A DNA stretch of 64,000 nucleotides from the NCBI RefSeq assembly GCF_001542815.1, contig NZ_CP006992.1:3043501-3107500 (forward strand), read 5' to 3'. This DNA comes from Methylobacterium sp. AMS5. Its GTDB lineage: Bacteria > Pseudomonadota > Alphaproteobacteria > Rhizobiales > Beijerinckiaceae. The position numbers were made by a program, and so were the translations under genes. The notes beneath the pieces are model-generated. The model was given only the letters and a program-made list of their open reading frames with translations, did no database searches and was not told where the DNA came from. This document shows, piece after piece, positions 46,217 to 55,700 of this stretch. Within the stretch, counting starts at the first letter, position 1, and each line of letters starts with the position of its first letter.

Positions 46217-47539
46217 ATGCAGACCCATCACGGCCTCACGCCGCGCCTGAAACCGCTTTCCGCCCGTCGGAGCGCGACGATGTCGGTGCTCGACATCGGC
46301 ACCAGCAAGGTCGTCTGCCTCATCGCCGAGCTGCAGCCGGCCGAGGCAATGTCGACGCTGCGCGGGCGCACCCATCTCGCCCGCATCATCGGCATCGGCC
46401 ACCAGCGCTCGCTCGGGCTCAAGGGCGGCGCCATCGTCGATCTGGAGGCCGCCGAGGGCGCGATCCGTCAGGCGGTCCACGCCGCCGAGCGGATGGCCAA
46501 GGCCGAGGTCCAGTCGGTCATCGTCAACATTTCCGGCGGGCGCATCGCCTCGCAGCATTTCGAGGCGCGGGTGAACGTCCGCTCCGGCACCGTCACCGGC
46601 TCCGACGTCGAGCGGGTGCTGGAGACCGCGAGCGCCCACGGCGTCAGCCCCGGCCGGGCGGTGCTGCATGCCCTGCCGACCGGCTACGCGCTGGATGGGC
46701 AGGGCGCGGTGATCGACCCGTCCGGCATGATCGGCAACGCACTCGGCGTCGATCTTCACGTCGTCACCGCCGAGGCGGCCGCCGCGCGCAACCTGATGCT
46801 GGCGGTCGAGCACTGCCATCTCGGCGTCGATGCGGTGATCGCCACGCCCTACGCCGCCGGCCTCTCGGCGCTCGTGGACGACGAGGCCGAACTCGGCTGC
46901 GCCGTCGTGGATATGGGCGGCGGCACCACCAGCGTCGGCGTCTTCATGGGCGGCCACCTCGTCCATTGCGACGCCGTCGCGGTCGGCGGCCACCACGTCA
47001 CCATGGATATCGCCCGCGGGCTCTCGACCCGCGTCTCCGTCGCCGAGCGGCTGAAGACCCTCTACGGCTCGGCCATCGCCACGGCCTCCGACGAGCGGGA
47101 CATGATCGCCGTGCACGGCGTCGGCGAGGACGAGGGCGAGGCGCCCGGCCACGTGCCGCGCTCGCAGCTCGTGCGTATCGTCAAGCCGCGGGTCGAGGAG
47201 GTGCTCGAACTGGTGCGCGACCGCCTGCGCAACGCGGGCTTCGGCGCCCAGGCCGGTCGCCGGGTGGTGCTCACGGGCGGCGCGAGCCAGCTCGTCGGCA
47301 TGCCGGAGACGGCCCGCCGCATCCTTCAGGGACAGGTCCGGATCGGGCGCCCGCTCGGCATCCGCGGCCTGCCGGAAGCCGCCAAGGGGCCCGCCTTCTC
47401 GGCCTCGGTCGGCCTGCTGGTCTACCCGCAGGTGGCGCATGCGGAGCATTTCGAGCCGCGGGGGCAGGGCGCCTTCGCCGGCACGGGAACGGACGGCTAC
47501 TTCTCGCGGGTCGGTCGCTGGATCCGGGAAAGTTTCTAG
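46217..47539 (+). CDS. ftsA: Cell division protein FtsA
   Basis: A 440-residue actin-like protein that tethers FtsZ to the membrane. Phosphate-binding motifs are LDIGTSKVVCLI (about residue 25) and VDMGGGTTSVGVF (about 230); VLTGGASQLVGM (about 350) is the adenosine motif. The C-terminal GRWIRESF is the amphipathic membrane-targeting helix. The 1C subdomain region (about 90-170) is of usual size. It lies 62 bases after ftsQ; a 19-codon frame between them is not considered a gene. Confidence 0.95.
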   Translation: MQTHHGLTPRLKPLSARRSATMSVLDIGTSKVVCLIAELQPAEAMSTLRGRTHLARIIGIGHQRSLGLKGGAIVDLEAAEGAIRQAVHAAERMAKAEVQSVIVNISGGRIASQHFEARVNVRSGTVTGSDVERVLETASAHGVSPGRAVLHALPTGYALDGQGAVIDPSGMIGNALGVDLHVVTAEAAAARNLMLAVEHCHLGVDAVIATPYAAGLSALVDDEAELGCAVVDMGGGTTSVGVFMGGHLVHCDAVAVGGHHVTMDIARGLSTRVSVAERLKTLYGSAIATASDERDMIAVHGVGEDEGEAPGHVPRSQLVRIVKPRVEEVLELVRDRLRNAGFGAQAGRRVVLTGGASQLVGMPETARRILQGQVRIGRPLGIRGLPEAAKGPAFSASVGLLVYPQVAHAEHFEPRGQGAFAGTGTDGYFSRVGRWIRESF

Positions 47540-47744
47540 GGCGATGTCGCGCGTCGGGTTTCCGGTTCGCGTGAAGACATCGCGATAAAACAACGACTTG
47601 GAGGCGTCCCCGACCCCACCGGACGGGGAACGGCTCCAACAGAACGACCCCGCGCCGCCGCGAGGCCAGCGCGGGACAAGCAAGACAGGGCAGGCGTCAC
47701 AAGGCGTCGTTCAGGCAATCGAAAGTCACGAAGGGTTCGACCAC

Positions 47745-49502
47745 ATGGCCATCTCTCTTCAGGCTCCGGACATCCGGGAACTCAAGCCCCGCATCACGGT
47801 GTTCGGCGTCGGCGGCGCGGGCGGTAACGCCGTCAACAACATGATCGAGTCGGGGCTGCTCGGCTGCGAGTTCGTCGTGGCCAACACCGACGCCCAGGCG
47901 CTCACCTCCTCGAAGGCCGAGCGCGTGATCCAGATGGGCATCGGCGTGACCCAGGGCCTCGGCGCCGGCTCGCACCCCGAGGTCGGCTCGGCAGCCGCCG
48001 AGGAGGTGATCGACGAGATCCGCGATCAGCTCTCGGGCGCGCACATGGCCTTCATCACCGCCGGCATGGGCGGCGGCACCGGCACCGGCGCGGCCCCGGT
48101 CATCGCCCGCGCGGCGCGTGACATGGGCATCCTGACGGTCGGCGTCGTGACCAAGCCGTTCCAGTTCGAGGGCATGCGCCGGATGCGCACGGCCGAGGCC
48201 GGCATCCAGGAGCTTCAGGCGGCGGTCGATACCCTGATCGTCATCCCGAACCAGAACCTGTTCCGGGTCGCCAACGAGAAGACCACCTTCGCCGACGCCT
48301 TCGCCATGGCCGACCAAGTGCTCTACTCGGGTGTCGCCTGCATCACCGACCTCATGGTCAAGGAAGGCCTGATCAACCTCGACTTCGCCGACGTGCGCGC
48401 GATCATGCGCGGCATGGGCAAGGCGATGATGGGCACCGGCGAGGCCTCCGGCGAGAACCGCGCCAACCGCGCGGCGGAAGCGGCGATCGCCAACCCGCTC
48501 CTCGACGACGTCTCGATGAAGGGTGCCCGCGGCCTGCTGATCTCGATCACCGGCGGCTCCGACCTGACCCTCTACGAACTCGACGAAGCCGCCACCCGCA
48601 TCCGCGAGGAGGTCGATTCCGACGCCAACATCATCCTCGGCGCCACCTTCGACGAAAGCCTCGACGGCATCATCCGCGTCTCGGTGGTCGCCACCGGCAT
48701 CGAGCCGGCGCTGATCTCGGCCGATTCCCCGAACAACCCGGAAATCGCCCAGACCGAGCAGCGCATCGCCGAGGTCGCCGAGCGTCTGCGCTCCGAGGCC
48801 CGCGCCCGCGCCTCCGCCGCCCTGAGCCCCGCCTCGACGCATCAGCCGGCACAGCAGAGCGGCCATCAGCCGTCCCACCGCCCCGGCCCCGAGCCGCTGC
48901 TCGCCCCGAACGCGGGCCCGCGGGCCATGCTGTCGGAGCCGGTGGCTCCGGAGCCGATGCGCGCCGAACCCGCCCCGGCGATGCACCACCATGATGTCGT
49001 GCTGACCCAGGCGCCGGCCCGCGCCGCCGTCCCGGCCTACGAGCCGCCGGCCCCCGCCCAGCTCCAGGAGCCCGCTCAGGCCGCGAACGGCCCCTACGTG
49101 CCGCCGCGTCCGCAGCTCGCCCGCCCGCCGCGGATGCCGCAGATCTCGGACCTGCCGCCCCACACCCAGGCGCAGATCCTCAAGAGCCGCGGCGAGGAGC
49201 CCCAGCCGGAGCCGAACCAGGATTCCAAGCGCATGACCCTGCTGCGCCGGCTCGCCACGGTCGGTTTCGGCGGTCGCCGCGAGGAGGCCGAGGCTGCTCC
49301 GGTGCCGGCGCCCCGCGCCGCCGCTCCGGCTCCGGTCGCCGCGCCCCGCGTCGAGCCGGCCCTGCGGGCGCCCGCGCCCCAGGCGCCGCAGTACCGCCCC
49401 GCTCAAGGCAATCTGGACGCGCAGGGCCGTGCCCTGCCGCCGCGGATGATGGAAGACGACCAGCTCGAAATCCCGGCCTTCCTTCGCCGCCAAGCGAACT
49501 GA
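47745..49502 (+). CDS. ftsZ: Cell division protein FtsZ
   Basis: A 585-residue tubulin-like GTPase forming the division ring. The tubulin signature GGGTGTG is near residue 109, [15 protein letters not shown] near 20 and NTDAQAL near 45. The GTPase core ends near residue 320 and is followed by a very long Pro/Ala/Gln-rich linker of about 240 residues, then the C-terminal peptide [10 protein letters not shown] that binds FtsA. The long linker is usual for alphaproteobacteria. The ATG at 47745 is chosen because the conserved part starts at once; 49 upstream residues in frame are unlike FtsZ. Confidence 0.96.
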   Translation: MAISLQAPDIRELKPRITVFGVGGAGGNAVNNMIESGLLGCEFVVANTDAQALTSSKAERVIQMGIGVTQGLGAGSHPEVGSAAAEEVIDEIRDQLSGAHMAFITAGMGGGTGTGAAPVIARAARDMGILTVGVVTKPFQFEGMRRMRTAEAGIQELQAAVDTLIVIPNQNLFRVANEKTTFADAFAMADQVLYSGVACITDLMVKEGLINLDFADVRAIMRGMGKAMMGTGEASGENRANRAAEAAIANPLLDDVSMKGARGLLISITGGSDLTLYELDEAATRIREEVDSDANIILGATFDESLDGIIRVSVVATGIEPALISADSPNNPEIAQTEQRIAEVAERLRSEARARASAALSPASTHQPAQQSGHQPSHRPGPEPLLAPNAGPRAMLSEPVAPEPMRAEPAPAMHHHDVVLTQAPARAAVPAYEPPAPAQLQEPAQAANGPYVPPRPQLARPPRMPQISDLPPHTQAQILKSRGEEPQPEPNQDSKRMTLLRRLATVGFGGRREEAEAAPVPAPRAAAPAPVAAPRVEPALRAPAPQAPQYRPAQGNLDAQGRALPPRMMEDDQLEIPAFLRRQAN

Positions 49503-49587
49503 AACGCGACCTGAAACAACGATTGCCTGTGGATCGATGGGGGCAACGCGGCCTCCATCGACCCTCATCGGGGTAATTCGGCCACAG

Positions 49588-49615
49588 ACCCGGAACCGCA
49601 AGGTTCCGGGTTTAG
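49588..49615 (+). terminator. Rho-independent terminator after ftsZ
   Basis: ACCCGGAACC, a GCAA tetraloop and GGTTCCGGGT form a perfect 10-bp stem, followed by a short T-rich stretch. The stable GNRA loop and the place 85 bases after ftsZ make it a likely terminator, so lpxC should have its own promoter in the following 250 bases. Confidence 0.7.
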
Positions 49616-49865
49616 CTACTTGTTAAGACACTGATCAGAAAATGCTTTTCAAAGATCGTGGCGAAACCGTGGCTGTAACAGATCGTAAGAATCCGTGATT
49701 TGGCCGGCCCGATTGCCACAGCTATACACGCTTCCGGAACGACAGAAGGCGCGGCCGGTCGATCGACCGCCAGCGCTCGCAGGGGCTTCAAGCAGCGGAC
49801 GGACTTTCTCATACCGCCCTCCCGAAACGGGGTGCGCGGGAAGGATCCTGGCCGAGGGCTAAGGT
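49616..49865. other. Intergenic leader of lpxC
   Basis: This 250-base stretch between the ftsZ terminator and lpxC is less GC-rich at its start (TTGTTAAGACACTGATCAG and AACAGATCGTAAGAATCCG) and probably holds the lpxC promoter. No protein was recognised in it; frames that cross it are out of phase with lpxC. Confidence 0.4.
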
Positions 49866-50813
49866 ATGCGGACGAACCAACAGACAACACTCAAAACGTC
49901 CGTGACGCTGACCGGAATCGGAGTCCACTCCGGCAACCCGGCGGAGATCACGCTCCACCCCGCCAAAGCCAACCACGGTATCGCCTTCCTCCGGACGGGC
50001 ACGACCACCGGCAACGATCGGATCATCAAGGCCCACTTCGCCTGCGTCTCCGCCACCGAGCTGTGCACCGTCATCGGTGACGTCGAGACCGGTGCCGTCG
50101 CCACCATCGAGCATCTGATGTCGGCCCTCTACGGGCTCGGTGTCGACAACGCTCTGGTCGAGATCGACGGTCCCGAGATGCCGATCCTCGACGGCAGCGC
50201 CCGCCTCTTCGTCCAAGCCATCGACAGCGTCGGCCTCGCCGTCTGCGGTGCGCCGCGCCGCTGGATCAAGGTGCTCCAGCCCGTCCGCATCGAGGCGGGC
50301 CGCGCCTTCGCCGAACTCCGCCCGATCGACCGCGGCTTCCGCCTCGACGTGGAGATCGACTTCGAATCCCCGGTGATCGGCCGCTCGCGCAAGGCGATGG
50401 ACCTGACCCCGGCCGCCTACCGCCGCGAGATCGCCCCCGCCCGCACCTTCGGCATGATGAAGGACGTGGAGCGCTACTGGAAAGCGGGCTTCGCGCTCGG
50501 CGCCTCCCTCGATAACACGGTCGCCGTCGGCGAGACCGCCGTCGTCAACCCGGAGGGCCTGCGCTTCTCGGACGAGTTCGTCCGTCACAAGTTCCTCGAT
50601 GCGGTCGGCGACCTCGCGCTGGCCGGCCTGCCGCTCCAGGGCGCCTACCGCTCCTATTGCGGCGGCCACCGCATGAATGTCGGCATCCTCGAAGCCCTGT
50701 TCGCCGACCGCGCGAACTATGCCATCGTCGAGGGCCAGGGCACCCGCCGCGAGACCGCCCGCGCCGAATTCGGTGCCGGCCTGGGGCTCGCCGCCTTCGC
50801 CGCCGAGCTGTAA
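49866..50813 (+). CDS. lpxC: UDP-3-O-acyl-N-acetylglucosamine deacetylase
   Basis: A 315-residue zinc hydrolase for the committed step of lipid A synthesis. It starts with QTTLKTSVTLTGIGVHSG, the usual opening. Zn ligands are His in VATIEHLMSALYGLGVDN (about residue 79) and His/Asp in RHKFLDAVGDLAL (about 240); the catalytic Glu and His lie in EHLMSAL and YRSYCGGHRMN (about 265). GGCTAAGG is the ribosome-binding site. Order after ftsZ is the usual alphaproteobacterial one, followed by bamD. Confidence 0.95.
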   Translation: MRTNQQTTLKTSVTLTGIGVHSGNPAEITLHPAKANHGIAFLRTGTTTGNDRIIKAHFACVSATELCTVIGDVETGAVATIEHLMSALYGLGVDNALVEIDGPEMPILDGSARLFVQAIDSVGLAVCGAPRRWIKVLQPVRIEAGRAFAELRPIDRGFRLDVEIDFESPVIGRSRKAMDLTPAAYRREIAPARTFGMMKDVERYWKAGFALGASLDNTVAVGETAVVNPEGLRFSDEFVRHKFLDAVGDLALAGLPLQGAYRSYCGGHRMNVGILEALFADRANYAIVEGQGTRRETARAEFGAGLGLAAFAAEL

Positions 50814-50978
50814 CCCGGACGCCACATCGGCCCTCGATCCACGTCGCAGGCGGAATACCTTAAAGGTTCCCTACGCCCTGCCGTTTTGACGCCCGAATCG
50901 ACCGCCAACCGTAAAAGCCTGCGCGTAGGCCGCGCGCCGCCCCTGAAGCGGCCGGGCCTGACAGGGAAATTGACCGCG

Positions 50979-51854
50979 ATGCCTGTGACCTTCCCGACCC
51001 GTGGCGCGATGGCGGCCGTGCTCCTCAGCCTGGGCATCGGGCTCGGCGGCTGCGATGCCCTCGATCCGACCAACCTCTTCGCCGAAAAGTACAAGCCCGA
51101 GGCGATCCCGGATACGCCCGCGGACAAGCTCTACAGCGAGGGCTTGGCGAAGATGGAAGACAGGGATTACGAGAACGCCGCCAAGCAGTTCGATCAGCTC
51201 GACAAGCAGTACACCTATTCCGACTGGTCGCGGAAAGGGCTGCTGATGACGGCCTACGCGAACTACGAGGGCGCGAAGTACGACGACGCCATCAACGCCT
51301 CGAAGCGCTACCTCCAGCGCCACCCGGCGAGCAAGGATGCGGCCTACGCCCAGTACCTGATGGCGATGTCGCAATATAAGCAGATCCCGGACGTGACCCG
51401 CGATCAGGAGCGCTCCGAGCGCGCCCTCATCGCCCTCCAGGAACTGGTGCAGAAGTACCCGACCTCCGAATACGCCGCCGACGCCAAGGCCAAGATCCAG
51501 ATCACCCGCGACCAGCTCGCCGGCAAGGAGATGGAAGTCGGCCGCTTCTATCTCGAGAAGCGCGCCTTCCCGGCGGCGATCAACCGCTTCCGCGACGTGG
51601 TCAGCAAGTACCAGACGACCCGCCACGCCGAAGAGGCGCTGGAGCGTCTGGTCGAGGCCTACATGGCGCTCGGCCTCACCGGCGAGGCGCAGACCGCGGC
51701 GGCCGTGCTCGGCCACAACTTCCCCGACAGCCCCTGGTACCAGGATGCCTACAAGCTCCTGCAGACCGGCGGCCTGGAGCCGCGCGAGGAGAAGTCCTCC
51801 TGGCTCAGCAAGATCTATCGCGGCGTGATCGGCAAGACCGCCGCTGCGGACTGA
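50979..51854 (+). CDS. bamD: Outer-membrane assembly lipoprotein BamD
   Basis: A 291-residue lipoprotein of the Bam complex that inserts barrels in the outer membrane. The lipobox is LGGC (Cys about residue 25). Five tetratricopeptide-like repeats follow, with DKLYSEGLAKMEDRDYENAA (about 50), AYANYEGAKYDDAINASKRY (about 85) and EALERLVEAYMALGLTGEA (about 225). The ATG at 50979 gives a proper signal peptide; 31 upstream residues in frame do not. A terminator follows. In related genomes recN comes next; here a glycosyltransferase on the other strand lies between. Confidence 0.93.
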   Translation: MPVTFPTRGAMAAVLLSLGIGLGGCDALDPTNLFAEKYKPEAIPDTPADKLYSEGLAKMEDRDYENAAKQFDQLDKQYTYSDWSRKGLLMTAYANYEGAKYDDAINASKRYLQRHPASKDAAYAQYLMAMSQYKQIPDVTRDQERSERALIALQELVQKYPTSEYAADAKAKIQITRDQLAGKEMEVGRFYLEKRAFPAAINRFRDVVSKYQTTRHAEEALERLVEAYMALGLTGEAQTAAAVLGHNFPDSPWYQDAYKLLQTGGLEPREEKSSWLSKIYRGVIGKTAAAD

Positions 51855-51875
51855 AGCGGATGGCATAGACTGTCG

Positions 51876-51920
51876 AAACGGCGTCGATCCAAAGCCAGGG
51901 TCGGCGCCGTTTTCTTTTTG
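51876..51920 (+). terminator. Rho-independent terminator after bamD
   Basis: AAACGGCG pairs with CGCCGTTT across a 21-base loop that can itself fold (CGATCC with GGGTCG), and is followed by TTTCTTTTT. It lies 22 bases beyond the bamD stop. Confidence 0.75.
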
Positions 51921-51952
51921 CCTTCCATACGGATTGTCGCGACGAGATTTGC

Positions 51953-53392
51953 TCAGACCGCCGATCGGCGGGGCAAGACCTGTCGCAGCATCCATCGGGC
52001 GCTGCGCCAGCGAGCGGCCGCCTCTCGGAAGATTACGGCAAAGAGCCCCGACTCCGCGAAGGCTTCGGTCCCGTGCCCGAGAGTCTCGGCTACGCCGATA
52101 TGCAGTTCGATCCGGCGGACGAGGCCGGAAATGCTTCCATCGGAAGGAAGGGTCCAGAACCCGTGCGCCGGATCCTCCGGCACTAGGATTTCTCTTCGGC
52201 AGAAGAAGTCGGCGCATCGAACACGCAGCAGGGGTGCCAGCCGCCCGTGGATGTGCCGCGTCGTGAAATCGACGGTCGGGGGTGTCATCGAGAGAAGCAG
52301 GACGCGGAAATCCATCAGATTCTGCGAGATGACCCGGACCTCGACATCATCCGGGATGCGGGCCGTCTGGAATGTCAGGCTGAAGAGCGGATCGCGCAGG
52401 CCGTAGCGAAGATTGGGGAGGTCCGCTCGTACGCCGCGTCCCCGCCGCACCACGGCTCGCGCAACCTTCCGGGCGAGTGCGACGCCGTCCGCATCAGGCA
52501 CTGCCGGGACCAACTTGGGCAGATCGCCAATTGCCCTCGTTAGATCAGACTCCGTCATTGCGGCGGATGTTTCGAGTGTTGCTGCCACCAGAGCCGGCAG
52601 CACGGTTGGGCGCTTGCGGATGAAAAGCCAGCCCTCGTCGCGGGCCGTGAAGAAATCTACCTCACGGAAGATCATGCTGTCGTTGCCGATGATGTGCGGC
52701 CACGCCACGAACGTCGTCTCGCGGCAAGCGATCGTACCGGCCCGGCCATTCGCCTGCGCTAACATGGTCTGAAGCATGTTCTCGTCCGCATGGACGCAAC
52801 ACCGGAAGCGCGCCGCGTCCGGCAGGCAGGATTCGGCCTCATATAGGTATGTGCAGGCTTGCCGCGACAGGACGTACCAGTTGCTGCCGTGGTGGAGACG
52901 CGTGAGAAAGTCGGGGTCGCGCGCAAGGGCGGAGACGCCGAAGCTGCCGACCCCCGGAAGCTCGCGGTAGTCCATGCTGGACCGATGGACGAGATCCTCC
53001 TGTCCACTCGGGTACATGGCCGCGAACGGTGTCGCTGCGACATAGGAGACGCCGGGTTGCAGGGCGTCCGCCAGCTCGGCCGGATTGCGTAAGGGGCAGT
53101 GCTGCTCGCTCAAAGCCACGAGATGCGACCAAGCGGGCGCGGCCTTCAGCGCCCAGGCTACTGCATCGAGCGTGGTAGCGACCTGCGAGTAGGATGCCCA
53201 GGCATAGTGCCGGCTCGGCAGCACAGCGACGTTCGGGAAGGCCTGCGCCAAGCGACGCACAGTCTCGTGCAGGGCCTCAGGCGCCTTCGCATCGACATGA
53301 TAGAGGTAGAGGTGATCTGGATGGTAAAGAAAGCGGAACTGGTCGCGAACGAAGGCCGGTGAGTGGTGGCAAGTGATGAAATAGGCCGTCAT
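51953..53392 (-). CDS. Core-2/I-branching (GT14-like) glycosyltransferase
   Basis: A 479-residue protein whose first half resembles GT14 beta-1,6-N-acetylglucosaminyl- or xylosyltransferases: TAYFITCHHSPAFV, YLYHVDAKAPEAL (about residue 30), SQVATTLDAVAWALK (about 70), HLVALSEQHCPLRNP (about 90) and HHGSNWYVLSRQAC (about 170). The second half (about 300-470) is not recognised. It probably modifies an exopolysaccharide or surface glycan. Its base composition is less GC-biased than its neighbours and it interrupts the bamD-recN order on the opposite strand, suggesting acquisition. The ATG at 53392 starts the conserved part. Confidence 0.75.
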   Translation of the reverse strand: MTAYFITCHHSPAFVRDQFRFLYHPDHLYLYHVDAKAPEALHETVRRLAQAFPNVAVLPSRHYAWASYSQVATTLDAVAWALKAAPAWSHLVALSEQHCPLRNPAELADALQPGVSYVAATPFAAMYPSGQEDLVHRSSMDYRELPGVGSFGVSALARDPDFLTRLHHGSNWYVLSRQACTYLYEAESCLPDAARFRCCVHADENMLQTMLAQANGRAGTIACRETTFVAWPHIIGNDSMIFREVDFFTARDEGWLFIRKRPTVLPALVAATLETSAAMTESDLTRAIGDLPKLVPAVPDADGVALARKVARAVVRRGRGVRADLPNLRYGLRDPLFSLTFQTARIPDDVEVRVISQNLMDFRVLLLSMTPPTVDFTTRHIHGRLAPLLRVRCADFFCRREILVPEDPAHGFWTLPSDGSISGLVRRIELHIGVAETLGHGTEAFAESGLFAVIFREAAARWRSARWMLRQVLPRRSAV

Positions 53393-53566
53393 GATCCCGC
53401 TCGGCCGCGACGCTCCGTTGCCTGTCCCGCCTTCTAGCGGCGAACGCGCCGATCGGTCCATCGAGCTGGATCGTCGCGAACCGGTCGATGGCGATTTTTC
53501 CGCGTGAAGTCGTGGCCTCTTCCGTCTAGATCACGCGCACGACACCAAGGGGAACCGGACAGCAGC

Positions 53567-55267
53567 ATGCTCGTCCAGCTCGCGATCCGCGACATCGTTC
53601 TGATCGACAAGCTCGAATTGACCTTCTCCGGGGGGCTCACCGTTCTCACGGGCGAGACCGGTGCGGGCAAGTCGATCCTGCTCGACGCGTTCGCCCTGGC
53701 GCTCGGCGGGCGCGGCGACGGCGGCCTCGTGCGGCAGGGCGAGGCGCAGGGCGGCGTCACCGCCGTGTTCGACGTGGCGCTCGACCACCCCGCCCGCGCC
53801 GTCGCGGCGGCGGCCGAGATCGATACCGACGGCGACCTGATCCTGCGCCGCACGCAATTCGCCGACGGGCGCACCCGCGCGTTCGTCAACGACCAGCCGG
53901 TCGGCGTGCAGACCATGCGGGCGATCGGTACGGCCCTCGTCGAGATCCACGGTCAGCACGACGACCGGGCGCTGGCCGATCCCACAACCCACCGCAGCAT
54001 CCTCGACGCGTTCGGCGGGCTTCAGGGCCCGCTCGCGCAGGTGGCATCGGCCGCCAAACGCGTGCGCGCCGCCCGCTCGACGCTCGCGGAGCAGCGCGAA
54101 CGCGTCGAGGCCGCGCAAAAGGAAGCCGATTTTCTCCGCCACGCGGTGGAGGAACTGGGCCTCCTCGATCCGCAGGCGGGCGAGGAGGCCCAGCTCGCCG
54201 AGCGCCGCACGCTGATGCAGCAGGGCGAGAAGGTCGCCCGCGAGTTGAACGAAGCGCTCGACCTCGTCGGCGGCTCCGGCTCGCTCGTGCCGCACCTCTC
54301 CTCCGCCGTGCGCCGCCTGGAGCGGCGCAGCGCCACGGTGCCGACCCTGGTCGATCCGAGTATCGCCGCCCTCGATGCCGCTCTCGTCGCGCTGGACGAG
54401 GCGCGCGCTGCCCTCGATGCCGCGGTGCTCGCCGCCGAGTTCGATCCGCGCGAGCTGGAGCGTGTCGAGGAACGATTGTTCGCCCTGCGCGCGGCCTCGC
54501 GAAAATATTCGGTCCCGGCCGACGACCTTTCCGACCTGCGCAGCCGCTACGATTCAGATGTGGCCGCCCTCGATGCCGGCGAACAGGCGCTTGCCGGGCT
54601 CGAGGCCGAACTCGCGGCGGCGGAAACGGCCTATGCCCAGGCCGCCAAACGGCTCGGCGACGGGCGCCGCAAGGCGGCCAAGGCGCTCGATGCGGCGGTG
54701 CAGTCCGAGTTGCCGCCGCTGAAGCTGGAGGGCGCCCGCTTCATCACGCAGATCACCGTGGACGAAGCCTCGCGCGACGCCGCCGGCACCGAGCGGGTCG
54801 AGTTCTGGGCGCAGACCAATCCCGGCACCCGCGCCGGCCCGATGATGAAGGTCGCCTCCGGCGGCGAGCTCTCCCGCTTCATGCTGGCGCTCAAGGTCGT
54901 GCTCGCCGGCAAGGGGTCGGCGCCGACCCTGATCTTCGACGAGATCGACACCGGCCTCGGCGGCGCGGTGGCCGACGCCATCGGCGCGCGGCTCGGCCGT
55001 CTCTCGGAGCAGGTTCAGGTCGTGGCCGTGACCCACGCGCCGCAGGTCGCCGCCCGTGCGGTGACGCATTTCCGCATCGCCAAGGATAGCGTGAAGGGGA
55101 AGGCGGCCAAGGGCGCGGAGAAGAGCGCCGAGCGGGTGACGACCCGGGTGGTCGGGCTCGCGGCGGATGCGCGCCGGGAAGAGATCGCCCGCATGCTGGC
55201 TGGCGCCACCGTCACCGACGAGGCGCGCGCGGCGGCGGCACGGCTGCTGTTGGGGGCCGAAGGCTGA
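53567..55267 (+). CDS. recN: DNA repair protein RecN
   Basis: A 566-residue SMC-like ATPase for double-strand break repair. Walker A is GETGAGKS (about residue 31) within LTVLTGETGAGKSILLDAF; coiled coils span about 165-360; the signature is VASGGELSRFMLALK (about 428) and Walker B is TLIFDEIDTGLGG (about 458), followed by VVAVTHAPQVAARA. Short insertions near KGKAAKGAEKSAE (about 510) are loop-like. The ATG at 53567 begins directly at the conserved MLVQLAIRDIVLID. Confidence 0.95.
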   Translation: MLVQLAIRDIVLIDKLELTFSGGLTVLTGETGAGKSILLDAFALALGGRGDGGLVRQGEAQGGVTAVFDVALDHPARAVAAAAEIDTDGDLILRRTQFADGRTRAFVNDQPVGVQTMRAIGTALVEIHGQHDDRALADPTTHRSILDAFGGLQGPLAQVASAAKRVRAARSTLAEQRERVEAAQKEADFLRHAVEELGLLDPQAGEEAQLAERRTLMQQGEKVARELNEALDLVGGSGSLVPHLSSAVRRLERRSATVPTLVDPSIAALDAALVALDEARAALDAAVLAAEFDPRELERVEERLFALRAASRKYSVPADDLSDLRSRYDSDVAALDAGEQALAGLEAELAAAETAYAQAAKRLGDGRRKAAKALDAAVQSELPPLKLEGARFITQITVDEASRDAAGTERVEFWAQTNPGTRAGPMMKVASGGELSRFMLALKVVLAGKGSAPTLIFDEIDTGLGGAVADAIGARLGRLSEQVQVVAVTHAPQVAARAVTHFRIAKDSVKGKAAKGAEKSAERVTTRVVGLAADARREEIARMLAGATVTDEARAAAARLLLGAEG

Positions 55268-55274
55268 GCCTCCG

Positions 55275-55325
55275 GCGCATCGTCTCATTCCAAAAGCCGG
55301 CGACCACCTTTTGGAACGATGCGCT
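55275..55325. repeat. Palindromic dispersed repeat, family A, short copy 3
   Basis: A 51-bp element corresponding to the AAAGCCGG...CCACCTTT half of copies 1 and 2. Its tips GCGCATCGT and ACGATGCGC are perfect inverted repeats. It fills the space between recN and the next, convergent gene, and its last bases supply that gene's stop codon; as a hairpin it could end both transcripts. Confidence 0.7.
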
Positions 55326-55617
55326 AATCGCCCTCGTCGAGTTCGATCCCGTATTCCGCCAGCACCCAGAAGATCGCTTCCAGATCGTCGGCGGTGACGT
55401 CGCGCGGCGGCAACGCCTCTTCAAGGTCGTCGTAGGTCAGCGAGCGGCGGCGCTCCGCATCCGCCTTGGCGAGCAGGCGATCGACCGTCATGCGGATGTC
55501 GGCCGGCAGGGCATCGTGGCTCGGCAGCACGATCCCGCCGGCCGGGCGCAGGGCGTCGCTGAGCAGGCGATCGATGATCGCCTGCCGTCGCGCGTGAGCT
55601 CCGTCCGAACTGTCCAT
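55324..55617 (-). CDS. Stand-alone sigma-70 region 1.1-like protein
   Basis: A 97-residue acidic protein whose last 40 residues, SLTYDDLEEALPPRDVTADD and LEAIFWVLAEYGIELDEGD, match the pattern of region 1.1 of primary sigma factors (TYDEL, then a D-x-x-E-x-I-x-x-x-L-x-x-x-GI element). Nothing of the other sigma domains is present. The N-terminal half is helical (RRQAIIDRLLSDALRP). In RpoD this domain occupies the polymerase DNA channel and blocks free sigma from binding DNA, so a small protein of this kind could touch RNA polymerase or sigma. This role is inference. The ATG at 55617 is chosen as the first sensible start. Confidence 0.6.
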   Translation of the reverse strand: MDSSDGAHARRQAIIDRLLSDALRPAGGIVLPSHDALPADIRMTVDRLLAKADAERRRSLTYDDLEEALPPRDVTADDLEAIFWVLAEYGIELDEGD

Positions 55618-55700
55618 GCCACGGAATATGGACCGTCGTCGGCGCGCGTCGAGTCTCCCAGTGCCGCCGTCTTGAATGACTCCGTGCATGGCTCCACGCG

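Noticed and set aside
45911..47683. 590-codon minus-strand frame opposite ftsA
   Set aside because: Antisense shadow of ftsQ/ftsA codons.
47697..49601. 634-codon minus-strand frame opposite ftsZ
   Set aside because: Antisense to ftsZ; its Gly/Arg/Asp richness is the mirror of ftsZ codons.
49700..50080. 126-codon frame upstream of and into lpxC
   Set aside because: Out of phase with lpxC; the part within lpxC is a shadow and the upstream part has no ribosome-binding site.
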